DNA of 64,000 bases from Burkholderia sp. OK233 (GTDB taxonomy: Bacteria; Pseudomonadota; Gammaproteobacteria; Burkholderiales; Burkholderiaceae), in NCBI RefSeq assembly GCF_900230185.1, contig NZ_OCSR01000002.1, forward strand, positions 3,162,001 through 3,226,000, written 5' to 3'. The notes beneath the pieces were generated by a model that had not been told where the DNA came from, ran no database searches, and was given only the letters and a program-made list of their open reading frames with translations. This document shows positions 16,154-24,865 of this stretch, one piece after another (within the stretch, counting starts at the first letter, position 1; each line of letters opens with the position of its first letter). The position numbers and the translations under genes are program-made.

Positions 16154-18037
16154 CTACTTGCGGCGCTGAGCCTGCGCTGCAAGCCGTACGGCCGCATTGG
16201 CCGCGCCATAACCGTCGTAGCCGCCACGCCGTTCGACAATCTCCAGGAAAAAGCGCTGATCCAGTTGTTCGGTGTACGCGTGGAAGAACTCGCCACCGCG
16301 TTCGTCGCGGTCGTACAGGATGTTGTGTGCGCGCAGCTCCTCGAGCGTCTCATCCGGCAGTGCATAGCGGGCGGCGAGGTCTTCGTAGTAATTGCGCGGA
16401 ATGCGCAACACCGGCAGACCGTCGGCGACGAATTCGGGAACCGCGCTAAAAATATCGCCGGTGCTGAACGCAACGTGGTTCAGGCCCGAGCCGTGATAGG
16501 TGTGCAAGGCTTCGGCCACTGCCGTATGGTGGTCCACCGAGGCGTTCAGTACGATTCGCACCGAACCGTCATGACTGCGCAGCGCGCGGCTGCGCACCAG
16601 CCCGTACGGGTCGGGCACCAGCACGCCAGGCTCGGCCTGGAAGCCGAGCGCGGTGCGCAAGAACAGAACCCACGTATCCAGCGAAGGCGCCGGCACCGAC
16701 AGGCAGACATGGTCGATGCGCGCGAGTGGCCCCACTTCGGTCGGACCGTTGACGTCGGTGAGCACAAAATCGGCTTCGAACAGGGTGGGCTGGTCCGGTG
16801 TCTCGTCGACGAAGTAGTTCAGGCTCCCGTCGGGCGCCTGCACAGCCGGCAGCACGCGTTCGTTCGGCCCGATCTGGCCCGAGAACGGGGCATAGCCGAA
16901 CCCGGCGGCGCGCTCGAACGCCTGATTGGCGTCATCCACGCGAAACGCCGACGCGCACAGCGACAAACCATGCTGCTGGAAGAAAGCATTGGCAAATGAA
17001 TCCGGTTCAGCATTCAGCACGATCGACGCCGCGCCGTGCTGAAACAGCGTCACATCTTTCGAACGATGCTGGCCGGCCTGACGGAAGCGCAGCTTGCCGA
17101 GCCAGTCGACGAGATGCGCGCGGGTGGTGTGGTCGACCGCGAACTCGAGAAACTGATAGCCGACGTGCGCGGGCGCAGCGGGCGATCGATAGAGGTCGCC
17201 GACCGGCTGCTGGGTGGATTCAAGCAGCGCCCGGGCCTGTTCCTCGAGGAACAGCAATGAGCGATGGCCGTCCGCCGCGGTGATGGTGGTTGGCGCAGCG
17301 CGAAAACCGTCGTTAAAAATTTCGAGCGAAAGCGGCCCTGTGTAGCCGGTTTTCACGACCTGGGCGGTGAAGCCTGCCAGATCGAAATCGCCTTGGCCCG
17401 GGAAGCAGCGGTAGTGGCGACTCCATTCCAGCACGTCCATGGCGAGCTTCGGCGCATCGGCAATCTGCACGAAGGCAATGCGTTCGCCCGGGATATCGGC
17501 GATCGCGTCCACTGTATCGTTCAGCGACAGCGTATGAAAGCTGTCGAGCACAAGCCCCAGATTCGGATGATTGACTGCGTTGACGAGTTTCCACGCGTGG
17601 CGGTAGGTCTTGACGTGCTTGCCCCACGCGAGCGCCTCGTAGCCGGCGATCACGCCAGCCGCTTCGGCCGCGCGGGCCAGCGCACCCAACTGGTCGGTCA
17701 TCAGCGAATCGTCGCCGATGGTGTCGGGCGAGACGTTGCTGCAGACCAGAATCCGGTCCGTACCCAGTTCGTGCATCACGTCGAACTTGCGCTTCGCCCG
17801 ATCCAGATTGCGTTCGAGGCGCTCCGGGCTTACTCCGTCGAAATCGCGGAACGGCTGGAACAGCATGATCTTCAGCCCGAGATCATCGGCGATGCGCCGC
17901 ACGTCGGCGGGTGAGCCGTCGAAATACAGCAGGTCGTTCTCGAAGATTTCGACGCCTTCGAAGCCCGCCGCCTGGATTGCGGTCAGCTTCTCGACGAGGG
18001 TCCCGCTGATCGACACGGTGGCAATCGAACGTTGCAT
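16154..18037 (-). CDS. quiC1: 3-dehydroshikimate dehydratase, fused two-domain type
   Basis: A 627-residue cytosolic enzyme converting 3-dehydroshikimate to protocatechuate. Residues about 1-280 form a xylose-isomerase-like TIM barrel (metal-site pieces VLDSFHTLS, FVQIADAP, GPLSLEIFND). Residues 300-620 form a 4-hydroxyphenylpyruvate-dioxygenase-like VOC module (IDHVCLSVPAPSLDTWVLF, GSGLNHVAFSTGDIF, QRFFLEIVERRGGYDGYG). This fusion is the bacterial QuiC1/QsuB type. The ATG at 18037 has AGGAG 8 bases upstream. It diverges from aroQ and the dehydrogenase that supply its substrate. Confidence 0.93.
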   Translation of the reverse strand: MQRSIATVSISGTLVEKLTAIQAAGFEGVEIFENDLLYFDGSPADVRRIADDLGLKIMLFQPFRDFDGVSPERLERNLDRAKRKFDVMHELGTDRILVCSNVSPDTIGDDSLMTDQLGALARAAEAAGVIAGYEALAWGKHVKTYRHAWKLVNAVNHPNLGLVLDSFHTLSLNDTVDAIADIPGERIAFVQIADAPKLAMDVLEWSRHYRCFPGQGDFDLAGFTAQVVKTGYTGPLSLEIFNDGFRAAPTTITAADGHRSLLFLEEQARALLESTQQPVGDLYRSPAAPAHVGYQFLEFAVDHTTRAHLVDWLGKLRFRQAGQHRSKDVTLFQHGAASIVLNAEPDSFANAFFQQHGLSLCASAFRVDDANQAFERAAGFGYAPFSGQIGPNERVLPAVQAPDGSLNYFVDETPDQPTLFEADFVLTDVNGPTEVGPLARIDHVCLSVPAPSLDTWVLFLRTALGFQAEPGVLVPDPYGLVRSRALRSHDGSVRIVLNASVDHHTAVAEALHTYHGSGLNHVAFSTGDIFSAVPEFVADGLPVLRIPRNYYEDLAARYALPDETLEELRAHNILYDRDERGGEFFHAYTEQLDQRFFLEIVERRGGYDGYGAANAAVRLAAQAQRRK

Positions 18038-18357
18038 GAACGGCTCCTGCAAAAACAATGAAACGGCTGTTGAGGTGGCGCGAAGCGGCCGCTGTGCTGC
18101 GTCCGCAGGTCTTGCGGCCCGCTATGTTGCAACGCGCAAAATGGTCTAGCTAGTTACCGTCAACGAGCATGAAGCAGGCCAGAAGTGCCCATGCTAACGG
18201 AATTTCCTGACAGTCTATACAAACTAACTAGATGGTACAAATTCGTATAAACCCCGAATGACGGTTGCGGGCAATGCGCGCACACTGCGCTTACGTTGTA
18301 GAGCCGCGGCGCGTGCTGTGGCCCGCTTTATGCCTTATTTTTGCAGGAGTAGTCGTC
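18038..18357. promoter_or_regulatory. Divergent control region of the quinate/shikimate cluster
   Basis: A 320-bp region between quiC1 (minus) and aroQ (plus). It is AT-richer than its flanks between 18180 and 18255. Two CTAG-containing blocks, TCTAGCTAGTTACC (18145-18158) and AACTAACTAGATGGTAC (18222-18238), share TAACTAG in opposite orientation. CTAG is rare in this high-GC DNA, so these are candidate sites for the TetR regulator encoded at 21210-21890. Confidence 0.4.
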
Positions 18358-18813
18358 ATGAGTTTTGCATCAGTACTGGTCCTCAACGGACCGAATCTCA
18401 ACCTGCTCGGCACGCGTGAGCCGGCCATCTATGGTTCGGAAACGCTCGACGACGTCGCGCGGCTCTGCCGCGACGCGGGCGAGCGGCTGGATCTGTCGGT
18501 CGATTTCTGCCAATCGAATGCGGAACACCAACTCATCGACTGGCTGCATGCGGCGCGCAGCAAGGTTGACGGCATCGTGATCAATCCAGCGGCTTACACG
18601 CATACCTCGGTGGCGATCGCCGACGCGCTCACTGCGATCGAAAAGCCCGTCATCGAAGTGCATATTTCAAACGTTCATCGCCGCGAAGCGTTCCGGCATC
18701 ACTCGTACGTGTCGGCGGTGGCCGAGGCGATCATCGTTGGTTGCGGCACGCAGGGGTATGTGCTCGCTCTGGAGCGGATGGCGGTCATCCTTAAGAATAG
18801 GGCGGCCAAATGA
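18358..18813 (+). CDS. aroQ: Type II 3-dehydroquinate dehydratase
   Basis: A 151-residue dodecameric-type enzyme for 3-dehydroquinate to 3-dehydroshikimate. NGPNLNLLGTREPAIYG carries the catalytic Tyr25 and flexible-loop Arg20. NPAAYTHTSVA, EVHISNVHRREAFRHHS (His102) and Arg109 complete the site. GCAGGAG lies upstream of the ATG. Its coupling (ATGA) to a quinate/shikimate dehydrogenase and position opposite quiC1 point to a catabolic copy rather than the housekeeping biosynthetic gene. Confidence 0.94.
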   Translation: MSFASVLVLNGPNLNLLGTREPAIYGSETLDDVARLCRDAGERLDLSVDFCQSNAEHQLIDWLHAARSKVDGIVINPAAYTHTSVAIADALTAIEKPVIEVHISNVHRREAFRHHSYVSAVAEAIIVGCGTQGYVLALERMAVILKNRAAK

Positions 18814-19703
18814 ACGCACAAGCGAACACACAGGCGAGCCCGCAATCGTTTCTCGTCGGTCTGATCGGTTCGGGCATCGGCGGATCGCTTAGCCCCGCGA
18901 TGCATGAGGAAGAGGGCAGCAAACTCGGCCTGCACTATGTGTATCGGCGCATCGATCTGGAGGCGTTGAAGCTGGACATCACGGCGCTCGCCGATTTGCT
19001 CGTTTCAGCCGAACGCATGGGCTACAACGGATTGAACATCACGTACCCCTGCAAGCAGGCCGTCATTCCTCTGCTCGATGAACTCTCCGACGACGCACGC
19101 GCGCTCGGCGCGGTCAACACCGTCCTGTTCAGGAACGGCAAACGTATCGGCCACAACACCGATTGGTCCGGTTTCGCGCGGGCGTTTCAACGCGGCCTGC
19201 CGGATGTGTCGCTGGAGCGTGTCGTGCAACTGGGCGCAGGCGGCGCGGGCGCAGCGGTCGCGCATGCCGCGCTGACCATGGGAGCCCAAACGCTTACGCT
19301 ATTCGACGTGGACGCCGAGCGCGCCGCATCGCTCGCCGCGGAATTGCAGAAGCGTTTCCCCGCCTCCACCGTCAGTGCCGGCAGCTCGCTCGCAGAATCG
19401 CTCGCCGTCGCTAACGGCCTGATTCACGCAACGCCCACCGGCATGGCGAAATTGCCTGGCTTGCCGTTGCCGGTCGAATTGCTGCACCGCGATTTATGGG
19501 TAGCGGACATCGTCTATTTCCCGATCCGCACCGCGTTGCTGCAGGCCGCCGAAGAACTCGGCTGCCGCACGCTGAGCGGCGGCGGGATGGCGGTGTATCA
19601 GGCGGTCGACGCGATGCGCATCTTCACGGACCTGGAACCCGACGCCGAGCGCGTTTACACGCATTTCCAGTCCTTGTTGCAACGCCAGGCCAGTAGCACA
19701 TAA
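18810..19703 (+). CDS. aroE: Quinate/shikimate dehydrogenase (AroE family)
   Basis: A 297-residue NAD(P)-dependent oxidoreductase. The N-terminal substrate domain has GSLSPAMHEEEG, catalytic Lys82 in NITYPCKQ and Asp118 in NTDWSGF. The nucleotide motif is LGAGGAGAAVAHAA near residue 140. The PAMHEEEG...YRRID opening resembles catabolic QsuD/RifI-type enzymes rather than biosynthetic AroE, which usually reads SxSP.IHN. It probably oxidises quinate and/or shikimate, feeding AroQ and QuiC1. Confidence 0.88.
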   Translation: MNAQANTQASPQSFLVGLIGSGIGGSLSPAMHEEEGSKLGLHYVYRRIDLEALKLDITALADLLVSAERMGYNGLNITYPCKQAVIPLLDELSDDARALGAVNTVLFRNGKRIGHNTDWSGFARAFQRGLPDVSLERVVQLGAGGAGAAVAHAALTMGAQTLTLFDVDAERAASLAAELQKRFPASTVSAGSSLAESLAVANGLIHATPTGMAKLPGLPLPVELLHRDLWVADIVYFPIRTALLQAAEELGCRTLSGGGMAVYQAVDAMRIFTDLEPDAERVYTHFQSLLQRQASST

Positions 19704-19749
19704 GCCATACATATCCGGTACGTAACCCGACCGAGGAGACAGAGACGCC

Positions 19750-21120
19750 ATGCCACAACCCATTCATTCCACGCCCGCCGAGGCAACTCGCCAAACGGCT
19801 GCCACGGTAAGCACCGCGCGCCGCTCGAAAGCCCGCTATCAGATTCTCTCGCTGCTAGCGGTCGGCACAATGATCAACTATCTGGACCGCACGGTGCTCG
19901 GCATCGCGGCGCCACAGCTGACCAAGGAACTCGGCATCAACGCCGCGCTCATGGGCTTGCTGTTCTCCGTGTTCTCGTGGAGCTATGTGGCCTCGCAGAT
20001 TCCGGGCGGCCTCTTTCTCGACCGTTTCGGCAGCAAGCTCACGTATTTCCTGTCGATGACGTTCTGGTCGCTGTGCACGCTGGCGCAAGGGCTCGTGCAC
20101 GGCATCGGCGCGTTGTTCGTGTTCCGGCTCGGCCTCGGCGTGTCGGAAGCGCCATGCTTCCCGACCAATAGCCGCGTGGTGGCCACCTGGTTTCCGCAGA
20201 GCGAACGGGCGATGGCGACCGGCACCTACACGGTCGGCGAGTATATTGGCCTCGCGTTTTTCAGCCCGTTTCTGTTCATGTTGATGGGCGCGTTCGGCTG
20301 GCGTTCGCTGTTCTACGTGGTGGGCGGCGTGGGTCTCGTATTCGGTGTGATCTGGTGGATGTTCTATCGCGAGCCGCACGATCATCCGTCCGTCAATCAG
20401 GCGGAGCTCGACTATATCGAAGCAGGCGGCGGTCTGACGCACAGCAAGAAGGACGCCGACGTTTCCGGCGCACCGGCTGCATCGGGGAAGAGCGGCTTCG
20501 AATGGCGCACCATCGGACGCCTGCTCAAGCATCGTCAGTTGGCCGGCATCTGCCTTGGCCAGTTCGCCGGTAACTCGACGCTCGTCTTCTTCCTCACCTG
20601 GTTCCCGACGTATCTCGCCACCGAACGCCATATGGCATGGCTGAAGATCGGCTTCTTCGCGATCATGCCGTTCATTGCCGCGTCGATCGGCGTGATGTTC
20701 GGTGGCATCTTCTCCGATTGGCTGCTGCGGCGCGGCAAGTCGCCGAACGTGGCGCGCAAGCTGCCGATCATCGCCGGTTTGCTGCTCGCGTCGACGATCA
20801 TTCTCGCCAACTATGTCGAGAGCAACGTGGCGGTGATCGCGATTCTGTCGGTGGCGTTTTTCGCGCAGGGGATGGCGGCGCTGGGCTGGACGCTGGTGTC
20901 GGACATTGCGCCGGATGGCCTGCTTGGCGTGACGGGCGGCATCTTCAACTTTGCCGCCAATCTGGCCGGCATCGTCACGCCGCTGGTGGTGGGTTTCATC
21001 GTCGCGGCAACCGGCTCGTTTGTCGGTGCGCTGGTGTTCATCGGCGCGATCGCGTTGATCGGCGCGCTGTCGTACATCTTTATCGTCGGCGATATCAAGC
21101 GGATCGTGCTGGTGGATTGA
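19750..21120 (+). CDS. MFS transporter (anion:cation symporter type), putative quinate/shikimate uptake
   Basis: A 456-residue, 12-helix importer of the ACS group. MINYLDRTVLGIAAPQLTKE in helix 1, GGLFLDRFGSKLTY as motif A and the GVSEAPCFPTNSRVVATWFP block in helices 4-5 are typical of ACS carriers for organic acids. A GAGGAGAC precedes the ATG by 10 bases. Being the last gene of the aroQ-aroE transcript, it most likely imports quinate, shikimate or a related cyclic acid (inference from context). Confidence 0.88.
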   Translation: MPQPIHSTPAEATRQTAATVSTARRSKARYQILSLLAVGTMINYLDRTVLGIAAPQLTKELGINAALMGLLFSVFSWSYVASQIPGGLFLDRFGSKLTYFLSMTFWSLCTLAQGLVHGIGALFVFRLGLGVSEAPCFPTNSRVVATWFPQSERAMATGTYTVGEYIGLAFFSPFLFMLMGAFGWRSLFYVVGGVGLVFGVIWWMFYREPHDHPSVNQAELDYIEAGGGLTHSKKDADVSGAPAASGKSGFEWRTIGRLLKHRQLAGICLGQFAGNSTLVFFLTWFPTYLATERHMAWLKIGFFAIMPFIAASIGVMFGGIFSDWLLRRGKSPNVARKLPIIAGLLLASTIILANYVESNVAVIAILSVAFFAQGMAALGWTLVSDIAPDGLLGVTGGIFNFAANLAGIVTPLVVGFIVAATGSFVGALVFIGAIALIGALSYIFIVGDIKRIVLVD

Positions 21121-21154
21121 ACGGCACGTATCGTTCGAACGGCTTTCATTGAGC

Positions 21155-21194
21155 AAAAAAAGCGGGGCCTGGCTAGCGCCAGATCCCGCTTTTT
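21155..21194. terminator. Bidirectional intrinsic terminator
   Basis: A-tract plus AGCGGG on the left and CCCGCT plus T-tract on the right (AAAAAAAGCGGG at 21155-21166, CCCGCTTTTT at 21185-21194), with an inner GGC/GCC pairing. It works for the MFS gene (plus) and the TetR gene (minus). Confidence 0.88.
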
Positions 21195-21209
21195 CGTTTC
21201 AGGCTTGCC

Positions 21210-21890
21210 TCAGTCTTCCTTGCGCACGAAACGCAGCACGGCGTCGACGATCATCGCGCGATGACGCGCGCGCAGGCGCGGGTGCGACGGATCGCGGCCG
21301 AACGCCGTACCAAAGGTATGGCGATTGCCGACGCGGTGAAAGCACAGCGAGCTGATCATCAGGTGCAGGTCGATCGCATCGACGTCGCTGCGGAACAGTC
21401 CCGCCGCGATGCCGCGCGAGAGCAGATCTTCGATCGTATGAATGACGGTGACGTTGCGGCCTTTGAAGCTCTTCACCTGCTCGACGTACTTCGCGCCGTG
21501 AATGTTCTCGATCGTCACGAGGCGGACGAAGTCGCGCTGGCGGTCGTGATAGTCGAATGTAAACTCGACCAGCGCGCGCATGCCCTCGATCGGATCGAGT
21601 TCGCTGACGTGCAGATCCTGTTCGAGCGCGCGAATGTCGCCGTACACTTTTTCCAGCACGGCCTGGTACAACCCTTCCTTGCTGCCGAAGTAGTAGTACA
21701 GCATGCGCTTGGTGGTGTTCGTACGCTCCGCGATCGCGTCAACGCGTGCGCCGGTCAACCCCATCGCGGAGAACTCCTGCGTCGCGACGTCGAGGATGTT
21801 GCGCTTCGTCTGTTCGGGATCGTACTTGCGTCGGGTGTCGGACGCGATGCCGTTGGTATCAGGCTCGGCGGCCTTGCTTCCCTTTTTCAT
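21210..21890 (-). CDS. TetR-family regulator
   Basis: A 226-residue repressor-type protein. The N-terminal HTH is at about residues 28-75 (TKRNILDVATQEFSAMGLTG, then TTKRMLYYYFGSKEGLYQAV). The C-terminal domain, with FDYHDRQRDFVRLVTIENIHGAKY, belongs to the branch that often controls aromatic-acid degradation genes. It faces the end of the quinate/shikimate operon and is the obvious candidate regulator; the operators are probably in 18038-18357. Confidence 0.85.
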   Translation of the reverse strand: MKKGSKAAEPDTNGIASDTRRKYDPEQTKRNILDVATQEFSAMGLTGARVDAIAERTNTTKRMLYYYFGSKEGLYQAVLEKVYGDIRALEQDLHVSELDPIEGMRALVEFTFDYHDRQRDFVRLVTIENIHGAKYVEQVKSFKGRNVTVIHTIEDLLSRGIAAGLFRSDVDAIDLHLMISSLCFHRVGNRHTFGTAFGRDPSHPRLRARHRAMIVDAVLRFVRKED

Positions 21891-21996
21891 TGTGTATTCG
21901 AGCGGCGATGACGGCGCATTCTAGCATGCTGAAACCCGCCTCTGGAGCGGGTCTCGGGCATAAGCGGCGGCGTATTGAGTCCGGCAGCGACTAGCG

Positions 21997-23298
21997 TCAC
22001 GGCGCCGGCCGGGTCGAGGGGCGCCGGGCGGCGAGCGCGTCGCGCGTCTGCATGGCGGTGTAGGTGAGTTGCGCGGCCGCGAGACCGAGCGCACCGTAGG
22101 TGCGGGTCAGGCCGAAAGCCGCGAAAGCGTCGGGCACCGGCCGTTCGCCGGAGATGGCCGCCGCCAGCAATTCGCCCGAGACGGTGGTGGGCGCCATGCC
22201 GTGGCCGCCGAAGCCGACCGCGTACCAGACGCCGTCCGTGCTGCGGCCGATTTGCGGCATCTTGTGCCGCGCGTAGCTCATCAGGCCACCCCAGGCGTGC
22301 TCGATACGCACATCGTGCAACTGCGGATAGACCTTCAACAGATCACGCTGCAAGAGCCGCGCGATGACGTCGGGCGCGCGGTCGCGTATTGAGATGCGGC
22401 CACCCCACAGGATGCGTGTGTCGGGCAGCGGACGGTAATAGTCGAAGGCGAAGCGGGTGTCGTAGACGGCGGCGCGGGTGTCCATCGCGTCTTTCAGGCG
22501 GGCGCCGAGCGGTTCGGTGGCCATCACGTAGGTGGCGATCGGCAGCACCGCGCGTTCGACCTGTGCATAGACGTTGCGCGCATAGCCGCCGCCGGCCATC
22601 ACCACGTGGCGTGCTTCGAGCGCGCCCTCCGGCGTATGTACCACGAAGCCGGCGCCGTCGGGCTCAAAGCGCACAACGGGCGACTTCTCGTGGATCTGCA
22701 CGCCCGCGTTGGCTGCGGCGCCCGCGACACCGAGCACATATTTCAGCGGATGAAAGTGGAACGCATTGCGCTCGAACAGGCCGCCGTGATAACGGCTCGT
22801 CTTCAATTGTGACGCGAGCTCCGCGGCCGCCACGGGTTCCCACTCGACACCGAACGAATCCCGCATCAGACGCCGCTGCGTGTCGAGCCTTGCAGGTTCG
22901 TCGAACCAGTTGGCGAGGATCACGCCGGCATCGGTCACGTCGCAATCGATGCGGTAGCGCTGGATACGTTGCCTCATCAGATCGACGGCGTCGGTTGTCA
23001 GCGCATAGAGTTCGCGCGCGCGGGCCGGCCCGAGGGTTTTGAGCAGATCCGCGCAATCAAGGCTGTAGCCGCCGAACACAAAGCCGCCGTTGCGGCCGGA
23101 GGCGCCGAAGCCCACCTGCTCGGCTTCGAGCACGGCGATGTCGGCGACGCCCCGCTCGGCGAGTCCCAGCGCCGTGGATAAACCCGCGAGGCCGCCGCCC
23201 ATGATGCAGACGTTGACGCTGCGCCGGCCGGTTAGCGGCGCGTAAGCGGACGCGTGCGCGGCAGCGCGGGTGACGGTGGCTTCGTAAAAGCTTTGCAT
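21997..23298 (-). CDS. FAD-dependent amine oxidase (PuuB/OrdL-like)
   Basis: A 433-residue DAO-family flavoprotein. FAD-binding is shown by VNVCIMGGGLAGLSTALGLAE and GFGASGRNGGFVFGGYS; the latter is the signature of gamma-glutamylputrescine oxidase-like enzymes. The C-terminal GVWYAVGFGGHGMAPTTVSG is the second FAD contact. A substrate cannot be deduced because no polyamine genes are adjacent. Downstream on the same strand is the TetR gene; upstream, the anti-sigma gene ends 15 bases from its start, so it could be part of the ECF transcript. Confidence 0.85.
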   Translation of the reverse strand: MQSFYEATVTRAAAHASAYAPLTGRRSVNVCIMGGGLAGLSTALGLAERGVADIAVLEAEQVGFGASGRNGGFVFGGYSLDCADLLKTLGPARARELYALTTDAVDLMRQRIQRYRIDCDVTDAGVILANWFDEPARLDTQRRLMRDSFGVEWEPVAAAELASQLKTSRYHGGLFERNAFHFHPLKYVLGVAGAAANAGVQIHEKSPVVRFEPDGAGFVVHTPEGALEARHVVMAGGGYARNVYAQVERAVLPIATYVMATEPLGARLKDAMDTRAAVYDTRFAFDYYRPLPDTRILWGGRISIRDRAPDVIARLLQRDLLKVYPQLHDVRIEHAWGGLMSYARHKMPQIGRSTDGVWYAVGFGGHGMAPTTVSGELLAAAISGERPVPDAFAAFGLTRTYGALGLAAAQLTYTAMQTRDALAARRPSTRPAP

Positions 23299-23313
23299 AG
23301 GGTTAAGAGTAGA

Positions 23314-24108
23314 TCAGGACACCGGCAGCAGCTTGCCGCTGAACACCACCGGACCCGTCGGCGCATTGTGATCGGGCGAGCCGCCCGGCGCTTCGATCGA
23401 GACCGCCAGCGCCGCATAGCTCTCCGGCTTCTGCTGACCGGCCGTGACCTTGCCGTTGGCGCTGTCCGGCAGCAAGCCGAGCGACACCGGATGGCCGTTG
23501 GCCGGGATGCCCCACAGCTCCATCGCCCGGCCGGCCGGCAAGTCGACCTTGCCGAGCGGATGCAGCGTCATGGTGGAGTGCGCTTCATCCCACGCGACCA
23601 GCATGACCGGATGCGCGTCCTTGTCGTTCAACACCGCGACATGCGAGACAGCCGCTTCCGCCTGTTGCGCGACGGTCGGCGCCGTGGACGGCGTCACGTT
23701 GGACGGCAGCAGCGAGCGCACGGCAACCACCACGGCGACTGCGGCGAACCCTGTCACGCCGATCGCCCAGCCGCGCCAGAACGCGAGGTTTTCGAAGATG
23801 CTGCCGGACGGACGCGCGGGTTTTTCGACCACGGTGCGCGGTCGTGCCGCCTCACGCGCGGCCTCACGCGCCGACGTCAGGCCGAGCCGCCGCTCGATGG
23901 CATCCCAGACGGCGGCCGGCGGCATACGCGGCTCCGCGAGTTCGGCCAACGGCGAGATTCGCCGCTGCCATTCTTCGACGGCTTGACGAATCACCGCATC
24001 GTGATCCGCGTAGCGTTGGAAGCGGCGCCGGGCGCCGCCACGCAGCGTGCCGAGCACATACTCGGCGGCCAGCATATCGACCAGTTGAGGATAGCGATGG
24101 AGATTCAT
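23314..24108 (-). CDS. RskA-type anti-sigma factor
   Basis: A 264-residue inner-membrane anti-sigma factor. A cytoplasmic N-terminal zinc-less anti-sigma domain (about 1-80; LVDMLAAEYVLGTLRGGARR) is followed by one membrane segment (WAIGVTGFAAVAVVVAV) and a periplasmic RskA domain (MELWGIPANGHPVSLGLLP). The start is taken as ATG 24108, which overlaps the sigma stop as TGATG; GGGAGGTGAG lies just upstream. The cognate stress signal is unknown. Confidence 0.88.
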   Translation of the reverse strand: MNLHRYPQLVDMLAAEYVLGTLRGGARRRFQRYADHDAVIRQAVEEWQRRISPLAELAEPRMPPAAVWDAIERRLGLTSAREAAREAARPRTVVEKPARPSGSIFENLAFWRGWAIGVTGFAAVAVVVAVRSLLPSNVTPSTAPTVAQQAEAAVSHVAVLNDKDAHPVMLVAWDEAHSTMTLHPLGKVDLPAGRAMELWGIPANGHPVSLGLLPDSANGKVTAGQQKPESYAALAVSIEAPGGSPDHNAPTGPVVFSGKLLPVS

Positions 24109-24677
24109 CACTCACCTCCCAGGCAGGTTTTCAGCTTGGCAAGGCCGCGCCGGATCCAGGATTTGATGGTGCCGAGCGGCACCGTCAACGCTTCGGCGAT
24201 CTCGCTATGGCTCTGGTCACGCAGGTAGGCGAGCGCAACTGCCTGACGCTGCGCCGGTTCCAGCTGCTGCATGCAGCCGGCCAGCAGACGTGCCTGCAGG
24301 CTGACCGCGGTCAGTGCTTCGGGATCCGGATCGCCGGTTGCCACAAGATCGTCCAACGCATCGCTCCATTCTGTTTCCTGCTTGTTAACCCGTCGCAGGT
24401 GATCGAGAGCACGGTTCCGGACGATTGCCGACATCCACGTCATGGGGGCGGAGAGTGCCCGCCGATAGTCGCCCGCAAAGCGCCAGATATTGACGAAGCT
24501 GTCCTGCAATACTTCTTCGGCCCACTCGTGCCTGCTCAATATACGGAGCGCAAGACCAAACAGTTTCGGGGCGGCGAGATCATATAGCTCGCGTAGTGCC
24601 GAAGCATCCTCTTTGGCAATGCGTTCGAGCAACTCGGCGAGGGTTTCCGGCGTCAGTTCTCGAGGATCGGCGGTCAT
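24108..24677 (-). CDS. ECF RNA polymerase sigma factor
   Basis: A 189-residue group IV sigma factor, SigK-like. Region 2 (LYDLAAPKLFGLALRILSRH, EEVLQDSFVNIWRFAGDY, PMTWMSAIVRNRALDHLRR) is followed by an acidic linker and region 4 (LEPAQRQAVALAYLRDQSHS, EIAEALTVPLGTIKSWIRRG). Coupling to an RskA-type anti-sigma gene is standard. The pair and perhaps the following oxidase gene form one transcript; ECF pairs usually activate their own promoter, but I could not identify a convincing site. Confidence 0.92.
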   Translation of the reverse strand: MTADPRELTPETLAELLERIAKEDASALRELYDLAAPKLFGLALRILSRHEWAEEVLQDSFVNIWRFAGDYRRALSAPMTWMSAIVRNRALDHLRRVNKQETEWSDALDDLVATGDPDPEALTAVSLQARLLAGCMQQLEPAQRQAVALAYLRDQSHSEIAEALTVPLGTIKSWIRRGLAKLKTCLGGE

Positions 24678-24865
24678 GGAAAGTGGTGTGGTGAGCTTGC
24701 GGGCCTATGTTACTCAATTTCCTTCCGACCTTATATGTGGTTTTCCCCCCGTGTGCTGCATCCGCCGGGCTTATGGCCGCGTATAGGGATGCAGGACCCG
24801 GGGTTTGCGTCCGAGGGTTGCGTCCAGGTGCTTATCGTTTTGCTTTGGACTGCTCCAGGTTGACC

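Noticed and set aside
18358..18813. aroQ as the housekeeping shikimate-pathway gene
   Set aside because: It is coupled to a catabolic-type dehydrogenase and opposite quiC1; biosynthetic aroQ in this group normally sits next to accB/accC (established pattern).
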